Assembly: GCA_022511505.1 (NCBI GenBank) | Contig: JAFLTK010000160.1 | Coordinates: 1-6,809, forward strand | Direction of reading: 5' to 3' | DNA length: 6,809 nucleotides | Source of the DNA: Muribaculaceae bacterium | Lineage (GTDB): Bacteria; Bacteroidota; Bacteroidia; Bacteroidales; Muribaculaceae | Part shown: positions 1 to 6,628 of the stretch, one piece after another | How the letters are laid out: each line of letters starts with the position of its first letter | How positions within the stretch are numbered: the first letter of the stretch is position 1 | Notes under the pieces: generated by a model | Databases searched by the model: none | Told to the model about the DNA's origin: nothing | Seen by the model: the letters and a program-made list of their open reading frames with translations, nothing else | Made by a program: the position numbers and the translations under genes

Positions 1-39
1 CCCCCCCGGCCAAGATGGGAAACGATATGATGTTTCGGA

Positions 40-1794
40 CTATACGGTGATGTCGACGAGGGCGGCGGGGTTGAGGTAGCCGATGTGGCCGCTTTCTTTA
101 CCGGCGTCGTTGGCAAGTTGGACGTCGATTAATGCGGGCTCGCGTGATGCCACAGCCTCGGTCAGTGCCTGCTCGAGTTGGGCGGGAGTGGTGACATAGT
201 AGGTCTTTGCGCCAAATGCGTCGCCGAGTTTGTCATAGCGGGCGTTGATATCGAGTGTTGTAGGAGCGGGGTCGGTGGTGTTGTCGAGCGGTTTGCCGAT
301 GCCGTTGTAGATACCGCCGTTGTTGAAAATGACGACGGTGACGGGGAGTTTGAAGCGGCAGATTGTCGAGAAGTCCATGCCCGAGAAACCAAACGCGCTA
401 TCGCCCTCGATGGCAACTACGCGGCTGCCGGTTGACACGGCTGCACCAATGGCCGAGCCCATGCCCATGCCCATGATTGCCCATGTTGCGCAGTCGATGC
501 GGTGGCGCGGGAGCGACATGTCGATAGCGTCGCGGGTGTCGTCGAGCGTGTTGGCGCCTTCGTTGACGAGGATGATATCCGGATTGGCCTCGATAACCTT
601 CTTGCAGGCGCTAAGTGCGCTCCAATGGTCCATCGGGACGGTCTGCGGGGCAAGTTTGGCGGCAAGACCGGCGTTTTTCTTCTTGGTGATTTCCTGGAGT
701 GTAGGCAACCAGGTGGGGTCCATCTGCATCTTGTAGTTAGGCAGTTTGGCGAGGATGGCGTCGATAGAACTCTCGAGGTCGCCTACAACGGGCGCGGCGA
801 TGGGTCGGTTGCAATCGATTTCCATCGGGTCGATTTCAAGTTGGATAAACTTACCGTTGGGGTTCCACTTGCCGTGGCCGCGAGAGAGAAGCCAGTTGAG
901 GCGGGCGCCGACGAGCATGACGACGTCGGCTTGCTCGATAATCTCCGAACGGCAAGAGATAGCGCTCTGGGGGTGATTGTCGGGCATCAAGCCCTTGGCC
1001 ATCGACATGGGGTAGAAGGGGATGCCGGTCTTCTCGACAAGTTGCTTAATCTTGTCGTCGATTTGGGCGTAGGCAGCGCCCTTGCCGAGCAAGATACACG
1101 GTTTCTTAGCCGAGGCAAGAAGGGCGAGCGCGCGGTCAACCGACTCGGGCGATGGTATCATAGCGGGAATGGGGTCAACCATCTTAAACAGAGCCTTTTC
1201 CATGACATCGGCATCGATAACGGCACCGAGGCAAGGGGTCGGGACATCGAGATATACACCGCCGGGGCGGCCGTCCATAGCGGCACGATAGGCGCGTGCA
1301 ACGGCGATGGGAATATCCTCGGGGCGGTTTACGCGATAGGCTGCTTTTACGAGGCCCTTGGCAACGTTGAGTTGGTCGAGACCCTCGTATGTGCCTTGGT
1401 CAAGGTCGATGGGTTCACGCTCGCTTGAGCCCGAGATTTGAATCATCGGGTAGCAGTTGACTGTAGCGTTGATGGTGGCTGTCAAGCCGTTGAGGAAACC
1501 GAGCGACGAGACGGTCAGCAGGACGCCGGGAGTGTGGGTCAGATATCCGTGGGTAGCGGCGGCCATGCCGGCCTGCTGCTCGTGGCGGAAACTGACAAAT
1601 TTCATTCCTTCGCCTTGGGCAATATATGCAAATTCGGTCACAGGGATACCAACGAGGCCATACATCGTGTCGATGCCTATCTCTTTGAGGGCGCGAGCAA
1701 GAACTCTCATGCCTGTTACTTGGTTGGGATATTCGGGGGCCGGTTTGGGCTGGCAGTCACAGGGCTGCTGCTTGGCGTTATTAGTCGTGTCCAT
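40..1794 (-). CDS. oxc: Oxalyl-CoA decarboxylase (ThDP-dependent)
   Basis: Converts oxalyl-CoA to formyl-CoA and CO2 in the cytoplasm, the second step of CoA-dependent oxalate breakdown. The 584-residue product has the three-domain layout of ThDP enzymes and resembles Oxalobacter formigenes OXC (568 aa) along its length as I recall that sequence. Visible motifs are RHEQ, with the cofactor-activating Glu at residue 72 (Glu56 in OXC); QGTYEGLDQ with Tyr136-Glu137 (Tyr120-Glu121 in OXC); LGKGAAYAQ and GARLNWLL in the middle domain; the ThDP/Mg motif starting GDSAFGF at residue 464 and ending with Asn-Asn at 491-492; and the C-terminal ESGHI lid segment. The ATG at 1794 gives about 16 residues more than OXC, including Cys12 and Cys14; no later Met preserves the family N-terminus as well. 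It lies 175 bases after frc, with a terminator-like hairpin between. The stop is TAG, and the 39 bases left of it show no hairpin. Function is confident; the exact start slightly less so. Confidence 0.96.
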   Translation of the reverse strand: MDTTNNAKQQPCDCQPKPAPEYPNQVTGMRVLARALKEIGIDTMYGLVGIPVTEFAYIAQGEGMKFVSFRHEQQAGMAAATHGYLTHTPGVLLTVSSLGFLNGLTATINATVNCYPMIQISGSSEREPIDLDQGTYEGLDQLNVAKGLVKAAYRVNRPEDIPIAVARAYRAAMDGRPGGVYLDVPTPCLGAVIDADVMEKALFKMVDPIPAMIPSPESVDRALALLASAKKPCILLGKGAAYAQIDDKIKQLVEKTGIPFYPMSMAKGLMPDNHPQSAISCRSEIIEQADVVMLVGARLNWLLSRGHGKWNPNGKFIQLEIDPMEIDCNRPIAAPVVGDLESSIDAILAKLPNYKMQMDPTWLPTLQEITKKKNAGLAAKLAPQTVPMDHWSALSACKKVIEANPDIILVNEGANTLDDTRDAIDMSLPRHRIDCATWAIMGMGMGSAIGAAVSTGSRVVAIEGDSAFGFSGMDFSTICRFKLPVTVVIFNNGGIYNGIGKPLDNTTDPAPTTLDINARYDKLGDAFGAKTYYVTTPAQLEQALTEAVASREPALIDVQLANDAGKESGHIGYLNPAALVDITV

Positions 1795-1877
1795 AATATC
1801 GTTTTGAGGGGTATAAATAGTTGTTTTTCAGAGTGTGGGATGTGCTTTGATAGCCGATGGGGGAGGTGTTGTAGTGG

Positions 1878-1926
1878 AAAATGCCCGTCCTTTAACGCCG
1901 AGGCGGGGACAGGGCGGGCATTTTTT
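1878..1926 (-). terminator. Hairpin between frc and oxc, terminator or attenuator
   Basis: The arms AAAATGCCCGTCC (1878-1890) and GGGCGGGCATTTT (1912-1924) pair over 13 positions with one mismatch (G-T on the plus strand, A-C on the minus strand). Between them a short CGCC/GGCG hairpin can form. The minus-strand reading ends in four T, the plus-strand reading in six T, so the element looks bidirectional. It starts 44 bases after the frc stop and ends 83 bases before the oxc ATG, so frc transcripts should be partly or fully terminated here. Confidence 0.75.
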
Positions 1927-1969
1927 AACTTGCAGTCGTTATATAATCTCTTTGTATCTTGAACGATGG

Positions 1970-3271
1970 TTATTTAGCGGCTTCGGGCTTGGGCATCGGG
2001 GCTGTTGTGCCGTTTGCGGCAAATGCTGCAATCTGGTCGGCGGTGTAGCCCAGAGTCTGAAGAATGTCGGTAGTGTCGGCGCCGAGTTCGGGGCAGGGAC
2101 GATATTCGGGCTGGTAGTTGCTGAATGTGCAGGGAACACCAACTGTTGTAAATTCGCCAACCTTTCCGCCCTGATTGATCTTGACGAGTGTGTTGCCGTC
2201 ATAGTTCTCGGGGTCGTCCATGATTTCCTTGGTCGACAATACGGGACCACAGGGAACACCGGCCTTTGAAAGAATATCGACAACTTCATATTTGTCTTTT
2301 GTGATTGTGAAACTCTCGATGCGGGCATAAATCTCGTCCTTGTTGCGGTCACGAGCGTCGGCAGTGTTGAACTTCGGGTCGGTCAACCAGTCGTCGAACC
2401 CAAATGCCTTGGCAGCGAGTTCAAATTCCTTGGCACCGCGCTGGAGAATGATGTATACAAAGGCATTGTCGTCGGTCTCATAGCCCTTGCAGCGATAGGT
2501 CCATCCAAGAACGCCGCCACCCTCGATGTTGCCTGAACGAGGTACTGTTCCGTTAAACTTGCCGTTGGGGTACTGAGGATATTGGGTCAGATAACCAATC
2601 TTGTCGAGTGTCAACTGGTCACGAGTCTTGATGCGGCACAGGTTCAAGCAAGCGTTGTGCATCGACTGGTAGACAAAGCAGCCTTCGCCGGTCTTTTCGC
2701 GCTGGAGAAGGGCGCTCAAGATACCGATGGCCAGGTGCATGCCGGTGTTAGAGTCGCCAAGGGCTGCGCCGCTCTGAGTGGGAATGTTGTATTCGCCGGT
2801 GTACCAACCGGTTGTCGAGGCGGCACCTGCGGTGACCTGAGCGATAGGCTCGTAGGCCTTCAGGTTCTTGTATTTGGATGCTTCGGGGAATCCCTTGATT
2901 GTGCCATAGATACAGCGGGGGTTCAAGGCATGAACTGCCTCCCATCCAAAACCAAGGTCATCCATTGCTCCGGGGTGCAGATTCTCGATAAATACATCTG
3001 CCTCCTTGATAAGTTTTGTCAAAATCTCCTTGCCGTCGGGGGTTTTGGCATCGAGGGTGAACGAGCGCTTATTGGCGTTCAACTGTAGGAAATAGTAGCT
3101 GGGAAGAGTCGGGTCATACTGCAACTCTTTGCGAGTTACATCACCAACACCGGGACGCTCGATTTTGATAACTTCGGCGCCAAGCCATGCTAACAACTGT
3201 GTGCAGGAAGGTCCTGACTGAACTTCTGTGAAATCAATAATCTTGATTCCTTGTAGTGGAGCTGTATTCAT
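1970..3271 (-). CDS. frc: Formyl-CoA:oxalate CoA-transferase (class III)
   Basis: Transfers CoA from formyl-CoA to oxalate, giving oxalyl-CoA for Oxc and releasing formate; cytoplasmic. It belongs to the CaiB/BaiF (class III) CoA-transferases. The 433-residue length fits the family (O. formigenes FRC 428, E. coli Frc 416). Seen: N-terminal DFTEVQSGP with Gln18 (Gln17 in FRC), AEVIKIERPG, NKRSFTLD, AQVTAGAASTTG, and ALGDSNTGMHL with the catalytic Asp at residue 173 (Asp169 in FRC). CGPV lies in the C-terminal part. Two active-site positions differ from the FRC I remember. The glycine loop GGGGQ is EGGGV here (residues 250-254), and Trp48 is replaced by Glu49. The start could be GTG at 3274 or ATG at 3271; I chose ATG because it is directly adjacent and the usual start. 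The adjacent oxc makes the oxalate role likely. An acetyl-CoA or other donor cannot be excluded. Confidence 0.92.
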   Translation of the reverse strand: MNTAPLQGIKIIDFTEVQSGPSCTQLLAWLGAEVIKIERPGVGDVTRKELQYDPTLPSYYFLQLNANKRSFTLDAKTPDGKEILTKLIKEADVFIENLHPGAMDDLGFGWEAVHALNPRCIYGTIKGFPEASKYKNLKAYEPIAQVTAGAASTTGWYTGEYNIPTQSGAALGDSNTGMHLAIGILSALLQREKTGEGCFVYQSMHNACLNLCRIKTRDQLTLDKIGYLTQYPQYPNGKFNGTVPRSGNIEGGGVLGWTYRCKGYETDDNAFVYIILQRGAKEFELAAKAFGFDDWLTDPKFNTADARDRNKDEIYARIESFTITKDKYEVVDILSKAGVPCGPVLSTKEIMDDPENYDGNTLVKINQGGKVGEFTTVGVPCTFSNYQPEYRPCPELGADTTDILQTLGYTADQIAAFAANGTTAPMPKPEAAK

Positions 3272-3376
3272 CACAAATTAAAATTAAGTGGTTTTTGTTT
3301 TGCTTACACTCCTATAACAAGGTATTGGGGAAGAATGTTTACACGACGGCGACTTTTTTGTGATTGTTGTTGTTAG

Positions 3377-3404
3377 AACTATAAACCTTAAACTATAAAC
3401 TTTA
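3377..3404. repeat. 14-bp tandem repeat, two copies
   Basis: AACTATAAACCTTA (3377-3390) is followed directly by AACTATAAACTTTA (3391-3404), one mismatch. It lies in the 162-base gap between the permease stop and frc, and its last bases run into the hairpin at 3401-3426. No function can be assigned from sequence alone. Confidence 0.6.
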
Positions 3405-3426
3405 AGTCGAGCCTGCGAGACTTAAA
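3401..3426 (-). terminator. Weak terminator candidate after the permease gene
   Basis: TTTAAGTC (3401-3408) and GACTTAAA (3419-3426) form a perfect 8-bp stem with a 10-base loop, starting 8 bases after the permease stop codon. The minus-strand continuation is T-rich (GTTTATAGTTT) without a long pure T run. The stem has only two G-C pairs, so termination is likely weak. It would close the rbfA operon and separate it from frc. Confidence 0.45.
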
Positions 3427-3433
3427 TTATGTA

Positions 3434-4669
3434 CTATTCCCTGGGGAGGAAGCGGGTGGCGACGAGGCCGGTAATGGCTCCGATTGTGGCAACGATGGCC
3501 GCTATTATAATAAGGTCGACGGGGAGCACCTTGACCGGGTAGGCGTCGATTGACAGGCTCGCCGGGTCGCCGCTAATCTTGATGAACTTGCCATATTGCT
3601 GGGCCAGACATAACCCGACGCCTATGATAATACCGCCAATGCCCCCAATCAGCGATACCATCCATCCCTGGAGCATGAACACGCGGCGCAACATGCGGCG
3701 CGAGCACCCGAGGGCGCGTAGAATGGTGATACTCTCGGTTTTATCGATAATAATCATCGACAGCGTCGAGATGATGTTAAACGAGGCGATTACCAAGATA
3801 AAGGCGAGCATCAACAGCGTCACCCACTTCTCGATATTAATCATGCGGAACGCCTGCTCCTGCTGTTGCCGGCGGTCGACAACTCGGTAGCCCGTACCGA
3901 CGGCCTTACTGACCGCGGCGGCCACGTCCTCGAGGTCGGCGTCAGGCGAGGCAGCAAGTTCGATGGCTGTCGCGCCGTCGTCGAGGTCGAGCAGGTTACG
4001 CGCAACGTCGAGCGGCACATATATATAATCTGTGTCATACTCGGCCTGGTCAACCTCTGTGACACCCTTGACAATCGTTCCCTCGGCGCGAAATGCAGCC
4101 GCCGGGTTGGCCGGGTTGTAGCGCGCCATGCGTCGCGGCACGTAGAGCGTCAAAGGGTCGAAGAACGACGGACGCACGCCAAGTTGCAGCGCAACGCCGA
4201 TGCTGACCGACACGCCCGGTGGTTCCAACGCCAATGAATCGGGCTCGCGGTCGGCGCCAAAAACGCCGTCGATGACCGTGCGTCCAATGTCGACAATCAC
4301 CCCGTCATATCCACGCGGCAATCCCTTGATGGTGACCGGCATCTGGCGGTCATGGTACATGGCCAGCGCCTGGTCCTCGACAACCGGGGCCGCGGCCGCG
4401 ACGCCGCTTAATTCCTCGAGAGCCGTTGCCAGCGAGTCGGCACCCTCGATATACTTTCCCTCCTCGGGAAATACTTTCAATACCGGGTCAACGTGGCTCA
4501 GACGGCTCTCGGCGAGGTCGGTAAAGCCGTTGAACACGCTCATGACCACCACCATCGCGACAGTGGCCACGGCGACACCGGCCATCGATACCATCGAGAT
4601 GATATTGACAGCCGAGTGGCTCTTGCGTGCCGCCAGGTAACGGCCCGCTATTTTCAGTTCAAGCCTCAT
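3434..4669 (-). CDS. LolC/LolE-type ABC transporter permease
   Basis: A 411-residue inner-membrane protein of the FtsX/MacB permease superfamily, with the layout of lipoprotein-releasing LolC/LolE. The N-terminus MRLELKIAGRYLAARK is the typical amphipathic start of this family. The first membrane segment is about residues 22-45. A large extracytoplasmic domain (about 46-280) follows, then three more segments at about 283-308, 332-356 and 384-404. The cytoplasmic loop with KTESITILRALGCSRR (about 309-325) is the conserved coupling region that contacts the ATPase. The role inferred is release of outer-membrane lipoproteins to the carrier LolA; no ATPase gene (LolD) is adjacent, so the partner must be encoded elsewhere. 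The ATG overlaps the rbfA stop by four bases (ATGA, 4666-4669), so translation is probably coupled. A GAGGGAGG stretch (4680-4673) precedes the ATG by three bases but also encodes the end of RbfA. Family assignment is secure; cargo is inferred. Confidence 0.88.
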   Translation of the reverse strand: MRLELKIAGRYLAARKSHSAVNIISMVSMAGVAVATVAMVVVMSVFNGFTDLAESRLSHVDPVLKVFPEEGKYIEGADSLATALEELSGVAAAAPVVEDQALAMYHDRQMPVTIKGLPRGYDGVIVDIGRTVIDGVFGADREPDSLALEPPGVSVSIGVALQLGVRPSFFDPLTLYVPRRMARYNPANPAAAFRAEGTIVKGVTEVDQAEYDTDYIYVPLDVARNLLDLDDGATAIELAASPDADLEDVAAAVSKAVGTGYRVVDRRQQQEQAFRMINIEKWVTLLMLAFILVIASFNIISTLSMIIIDKTESITILRALGCSRRMLRRVFMLQGWMVSLIGGIGGIIIGVGLCLAQQYGKFIKISGDPASLSIDAYPVKVLPVDLIIIAAIVATIGAITGLVATRFLPRE

Positions 4670-5031
4670 TGGCCTCCCTCTGCAGGCTCGACACCGTCTT
4701 CTTTCAAGAGGTTGTCTATTTTGTCAATATAGTCAAGCGAGTCATCGAGATAGAACTGCAACTCTGGAGTCTTGCGCAACTGGTAGCGCACGCGCTGAGC
4801 CAGTTCATAGCGGATTGTCTTGGCGCTACGATTGATGCTTTCAATCATCTCGGGAGCCTTAGCGCTCGGGAATACCGACAGATAGGCGCGCGCGATGCTC
4901 AAGTCGGGTGACACGCGAACAACGCTCACGCTGACAATCGTCCCGTGGGTCTTGGCCGTCTGCCGGCGGAATATTTCGCTCAACTCCTTCTGCAGGAGGC
5001 GGGCTATTTTTGCTTGTCTTGTAGTTTCCAT
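4666..5031 (-). CDS. rbfA: 30S ribosome-binding factor A
   Basis: A 121-residue cytoplasmic protein that binds the 30S subunit and assists late 16S rRNA 5'-end maturation, important in the cold. Length and order match RbfA: an N-terminal helix (RQAKIARLLQKELSEIFRR, residues 5-23), then a KH-like core with VSVSVVRVSPDLSIARAYLSV (about 33-53), the helix RYELAQRVRYQLRK (74-87), and the family signature PELQFYLDDSLDY (89-101) followed by IDKIDNLL. The last 10 residues are a variable acidic tail. It is the first gene of a two-gene operon with the LolC/LolE-type permease, joined by a 4-base overlap. A promoter candidate lies about 55 bases upstream. Confidence 0.93.
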   Translation of the reverse strand: METTRQAKIARLLQKELSEIFRRQTAKTHGTIVSVSVVRVSPDLSIARAYLSVFPSAKAPEMIESINRSAKTIRYELAQRVRYQLRKTPELQFYLDDSLDYIDKIDNLLKEDGVEPAEGGQ

Positions 5032-5084
5032 AATTTGAATTTCGGGTTTTATTTAAATAACACTCAAAACCGGGAAAAGGTCCA

Positions 5085-5092
5085 CAAAATTA
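5085..5092 (-). promoter_or_regulatory. Promoter -7 box candidate for rbfA
   Basis: On the minus strand TAATTTTG matches the Bacteroidetes -7 consensus TAnnTTTG. No good -33 element is present; the nearest is TTGG, about 21 bases upstream, overlapping the end of the small lipoprotein gene. The predicted leader of rbfA would be about 45-50 bases, A/T-rich and without a Shine-Dalgarno site. Confidence 0.45.
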
Positions 5093-5110
5093 ATCAATTA
5101 TTTCGGTAAC

Positions 5111-5425
5111 TCACCAATCCCACTCCGATTTTACACCTTCTCCCTCTTCTGACTCTCGAATCTTCTTATCTACAAGTTGTTTAAACTCATTCCACTCTTC
5201 GCTCGATTGGCCATATTTTTCAGACATTTGATTGAATAGTTTAATGTGTTTCTGCTCATAGCGTTTGAAATCTCTAACTGAAACACTTTCAAACACCTGT
5301 TGGCGCATTTGGTTCATTTTGATGGTACTTTCTGCCATCATTTGGGCATCGCTCTCTATAACAGAACCACACGACCAAGCAACAAAGAGAACCAGACATG
5401 CCGCTATAACCTTAAAAACTTTCAG
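5111..5425 (-). CDS. Small putative lipoprotein, non-ATG start or broken start
   Basis: I do not recognise this protein. The frame open from 5425 encodes 104 residues: a short basic N-terminus, a hydrophobic stretch VIAACLVLFVAWSC, and Cys19 followed by GS, which looks like a lipoprotein signal peptide with a relaxed Bacteroidetes lipobox. The mature part is about 85 residues, helical, strongly charged, with no Cys after the lipobox, and ends EWDW. Start is the problem. An in-frame ATG at 5431-5429 is followed at once by TAA (5428-5426), then CTG AAA GTT. Translation could start at the CTG (5425), or the TAA may be a nonsense change of AAA. The next ATG (5341) would remove the whole signal peptide, which I think unlikely because a signal peptide in that frame is not expected by chance. 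The gene is AT-rich (41 of 120 G/C at 5161-5280) compared with its neighbours. It has its own good promoter and stands alone between fba and rbfA. Confidence 0.6.
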   Translation of the reverse strand: MKVFKVIAACLVLFVAWSCGSVIESDAQMMAESTIKMNQMRQQVFESVSVRDFKRYEQKHIKLFNQMSEKYGQSSEEWNEFKQLVDKKIRESEEGEGVKSEWDW

Positions 5426-5438
5426 TTACATTTTCTTG

Positions 5439-5470
5439 CAAATGTACAAAATCTGATTGGATAAAGCAAA
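5439..5470 (-). promoter_or_regulatory. Bacteroidetes-type promoter for the small lipoprotein
   Basis: On the minus strand TTTG (5470-5467), a 20-base spacer, then TACATTTG (5446-5439) exactly match the -33/-7 consensus TTTG-N19-21-TAnnTTTG. Transcription would start at about 5436-5430, almost on top of the ATG-TAA at 5431-5426, so any start there would be nearly leaderless. The -33 element lies in the T run of the fba terminator. Confidence 0.7.
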
Positions 5471-5511
5471 AAAGCGCCGCGGGGTCACGGGGAAGGTGAC
5501 CGCCACGGCGC
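5468..5511 (-). terminator. Rho-independent terminator of fba
   Basis: Read on the minus strand, a GC-rich stem of about 15 pairs (arms 5511-5496 and 5488-5474, one bulge, GGTCAC/GTGACC at the top) with a 7-base loop is followed by six T (5473-5468). It starts 27 bases after the fba stop codon. This is the strongest terminator in the window. Confidence 0.9.
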
Positions 5512-5538
5512 AATGTGATGACGCTTGAAGGGGAGGCG

Positions 5539-6537
5539 TTACTCGGCTTTACCTGCGCTGCCGAGAACGTTCTCGATTTTGTGTTTGTAGAGTTTCTCCA
5601 TGTTGTCGCGAGCCGGACCGAGATATTTGCGGGGGTCGAACTCTGCGGGCTTCTCGGCGAAGACTTTGCGGATAGCGGCGGTCATGGCGAGGCGGCTGTC
5701 AGAGTCGATGTTAATCTTGCAAACGGCGCTCTTTGCGGCCTTGCGGAGTTGCTCTTCAGGGATACCGATGGCGTCGGGAAGTTTGCCTCCATATTTGTTG
5801 ATGGTCTCAACCTCTTCCTGAGGAACCGATGACGAGCCGTGGAGCACGATGGGGAAGCCGGGAAGTTCTTTCATGACGGCGTCGAGGACGTCAAATGCCA
5901 AGGGGGGCGGAACGAGGATGCCATCCTCGTTGCGAGTGCACTGCTCGGGAGTGAACTTGTAGGCGCCGTGGCTTGTGCCGATTGAGATGGCAAGCGAGTC
6001 ACAACCTGTGCGGGTTGCAAAGTCAACAACCTCGGCGGGGTCGGTGTAGGTGTGGTGGTCGGCCGAGACCTCGTCTTCTACGCCGGCAAGAACGCCAAGT
6101 TCGCCCTCAACGGTTACGTCAAACTGGTGGGCGTAGTCACAAACTTGCTTTGTCAGCGCAACATTCTCCTCGTATGGAAGGTGGCTGCCGTCGATCATAA
6201 CCGACGAGAAACCATTGTCGATACAAGACTTGCAGAGTTCAAAACTGTCGCCATGGTCAAGGTGAAGAACAATCTGGGGATTTTCCCAACCGAGTTCCTT
6301 TGCATACTCAACTGCACCCTGGGCCATGTAGCGCAACAGAGTCGCGTTGGCATAGTTGCGAGCGCCCTTTGAAACCTGAAGGATAACGGGAGATTTCTCC
6401 TCGGCAGCGGCCTTGATGATGGCCTGAAGTTGCTCCATGTTGTTGAAGTTGAATGCCGGGATGGCATAACCTCCCTTGATGGCCTTGGCAAACATCTCGC
6501 GGGTGTTGACCAAACCTAAGTCTTTGTAACTTACCAT
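5539..6537 (-). CDS. fba: Class II fructose-bisphosphate aldolase
   Basis: Cleaves fructose-1,6-bisphosphate to dihydroxyacetone phosphate and glyceraldehyde-3-phosphate, and the reverse, in cytoplasmic glycolysis and gluconeogenesis; zinc-dependent. The 332-residue protein shows the family motifs in order: AIPAFNFNNMEQ (25-36), HLDHG with catalytic Asp94 and zinc ligand His95, VMIDGSHLPYEENV (113-126), VEGELGVLAGVEDEV (143-157) with Glu146, SIGTSHGAYKF (185-195) with zinc ligand His190, and VLHGSSSVP (231-239) with zinc ligand His233. An insertion HHTYTDPAEV follows the Glu loop as in other class II enzymes. The frame is open to an ATG at 6606, but that codon lies inside the -7 box and the extra 23 residues are not family-like, so I start at 6537 (MVSYKDLGL). 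The leader is A-rich (ACAGATAAAA before ATG). A tagatose-bisphosphate aldolase is possible but less likely given the lack of sugar genes nearby. Confidence 0.95.
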   Translation of the reverse strand: MVSYKDLGLVNTREMFAKAIKGGYAIPAFNFNNMEQLQAIIKAAAEEKSPVILQVSKGARNYANATLLRYMAQGAVEYAKELGWENPQIVLHLDHGDSFELCKSCIDNGFSSVMIDGSHLPYEENVALTKQVCDYAHQFDVTVEGELGVLAGVEDEVSADHHTYTDPAEVVDFATRTGCDSLAISIGTSHGAYKFTPEQCTRNEDGILVPPPLAFDVLDAVMKELPGFPIVLHGSSSVPQEEVETINKYGGKLPDAIGIPEEQLRKAAKSAVCKINIDSDSRLAMTAAIRKVFAEKPAEFDPRKYLGPARDNMEKLYKHKIENVLGSAGKAE

Positions 6538-6556
6538 TTTTATCTGTTTTGTTTTA

Positions 6557-6628
6557 GTTATAAGTTTTTTGCACAGTGATTGAGGAGAGTGATTTATCAG
6601 CGACAAAGTTACAAAAAAAACTTATAAC
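6557..6628. repeat. 14-bp perfect inverted repeat around the fba -7 region
   Basis: GTTATAAGTTTTTT (6557-6570) and AAAAAACTTATAAC (6615-6628) are exact inverted copies 44 bases apart. The -7 box and predicted start site lie between them, but the -33 element lies just outside. The upstream arm is not transcribed, so this is not an mRNA hairpin. Both arms end in a homopolymer run, which lowers the significance. Confidence 0.6.

Noticed and set aside
1..39. Terminator after oxc
   Set aside because: No stem followed by T residues is present in the 39 bases; only a C run at the window edge.
502..1428. Long open frame of 308 codons on the plus strand, antisense to oxc
   Set aside because: It lies wholly within oxc, has no recognisable domain and its composition mirrors the GC-rich third positions of the minus-strand gene.
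1438..1962. Plus-strand open frame across the oxc start and the intergenic hairpin
   Set aside because: It reads through the terminator-like hairpin and the antisense of oxc; the product shows no family features.
5265..5456. Plus-strand open frame of 63 codons over the lipoprotein gene
   Set aside because: It is antisense to the signal peptide frame, and the minus-strand frame has a promoter and signal peptide while this one has neither.
5539..6606. Longer fba reading frame starting at 6606
   Set aside because: That ATG is inside the -7 box (6604-6611), and the added 23 residues are not part of the aldolase family; start 6537 fits.
6557..6628. RNA hairpin or riboswitch in the fba leader
   Set aside because: The upstream arm lies before the predicted transcription start, so the two arms would not be in one transcript.
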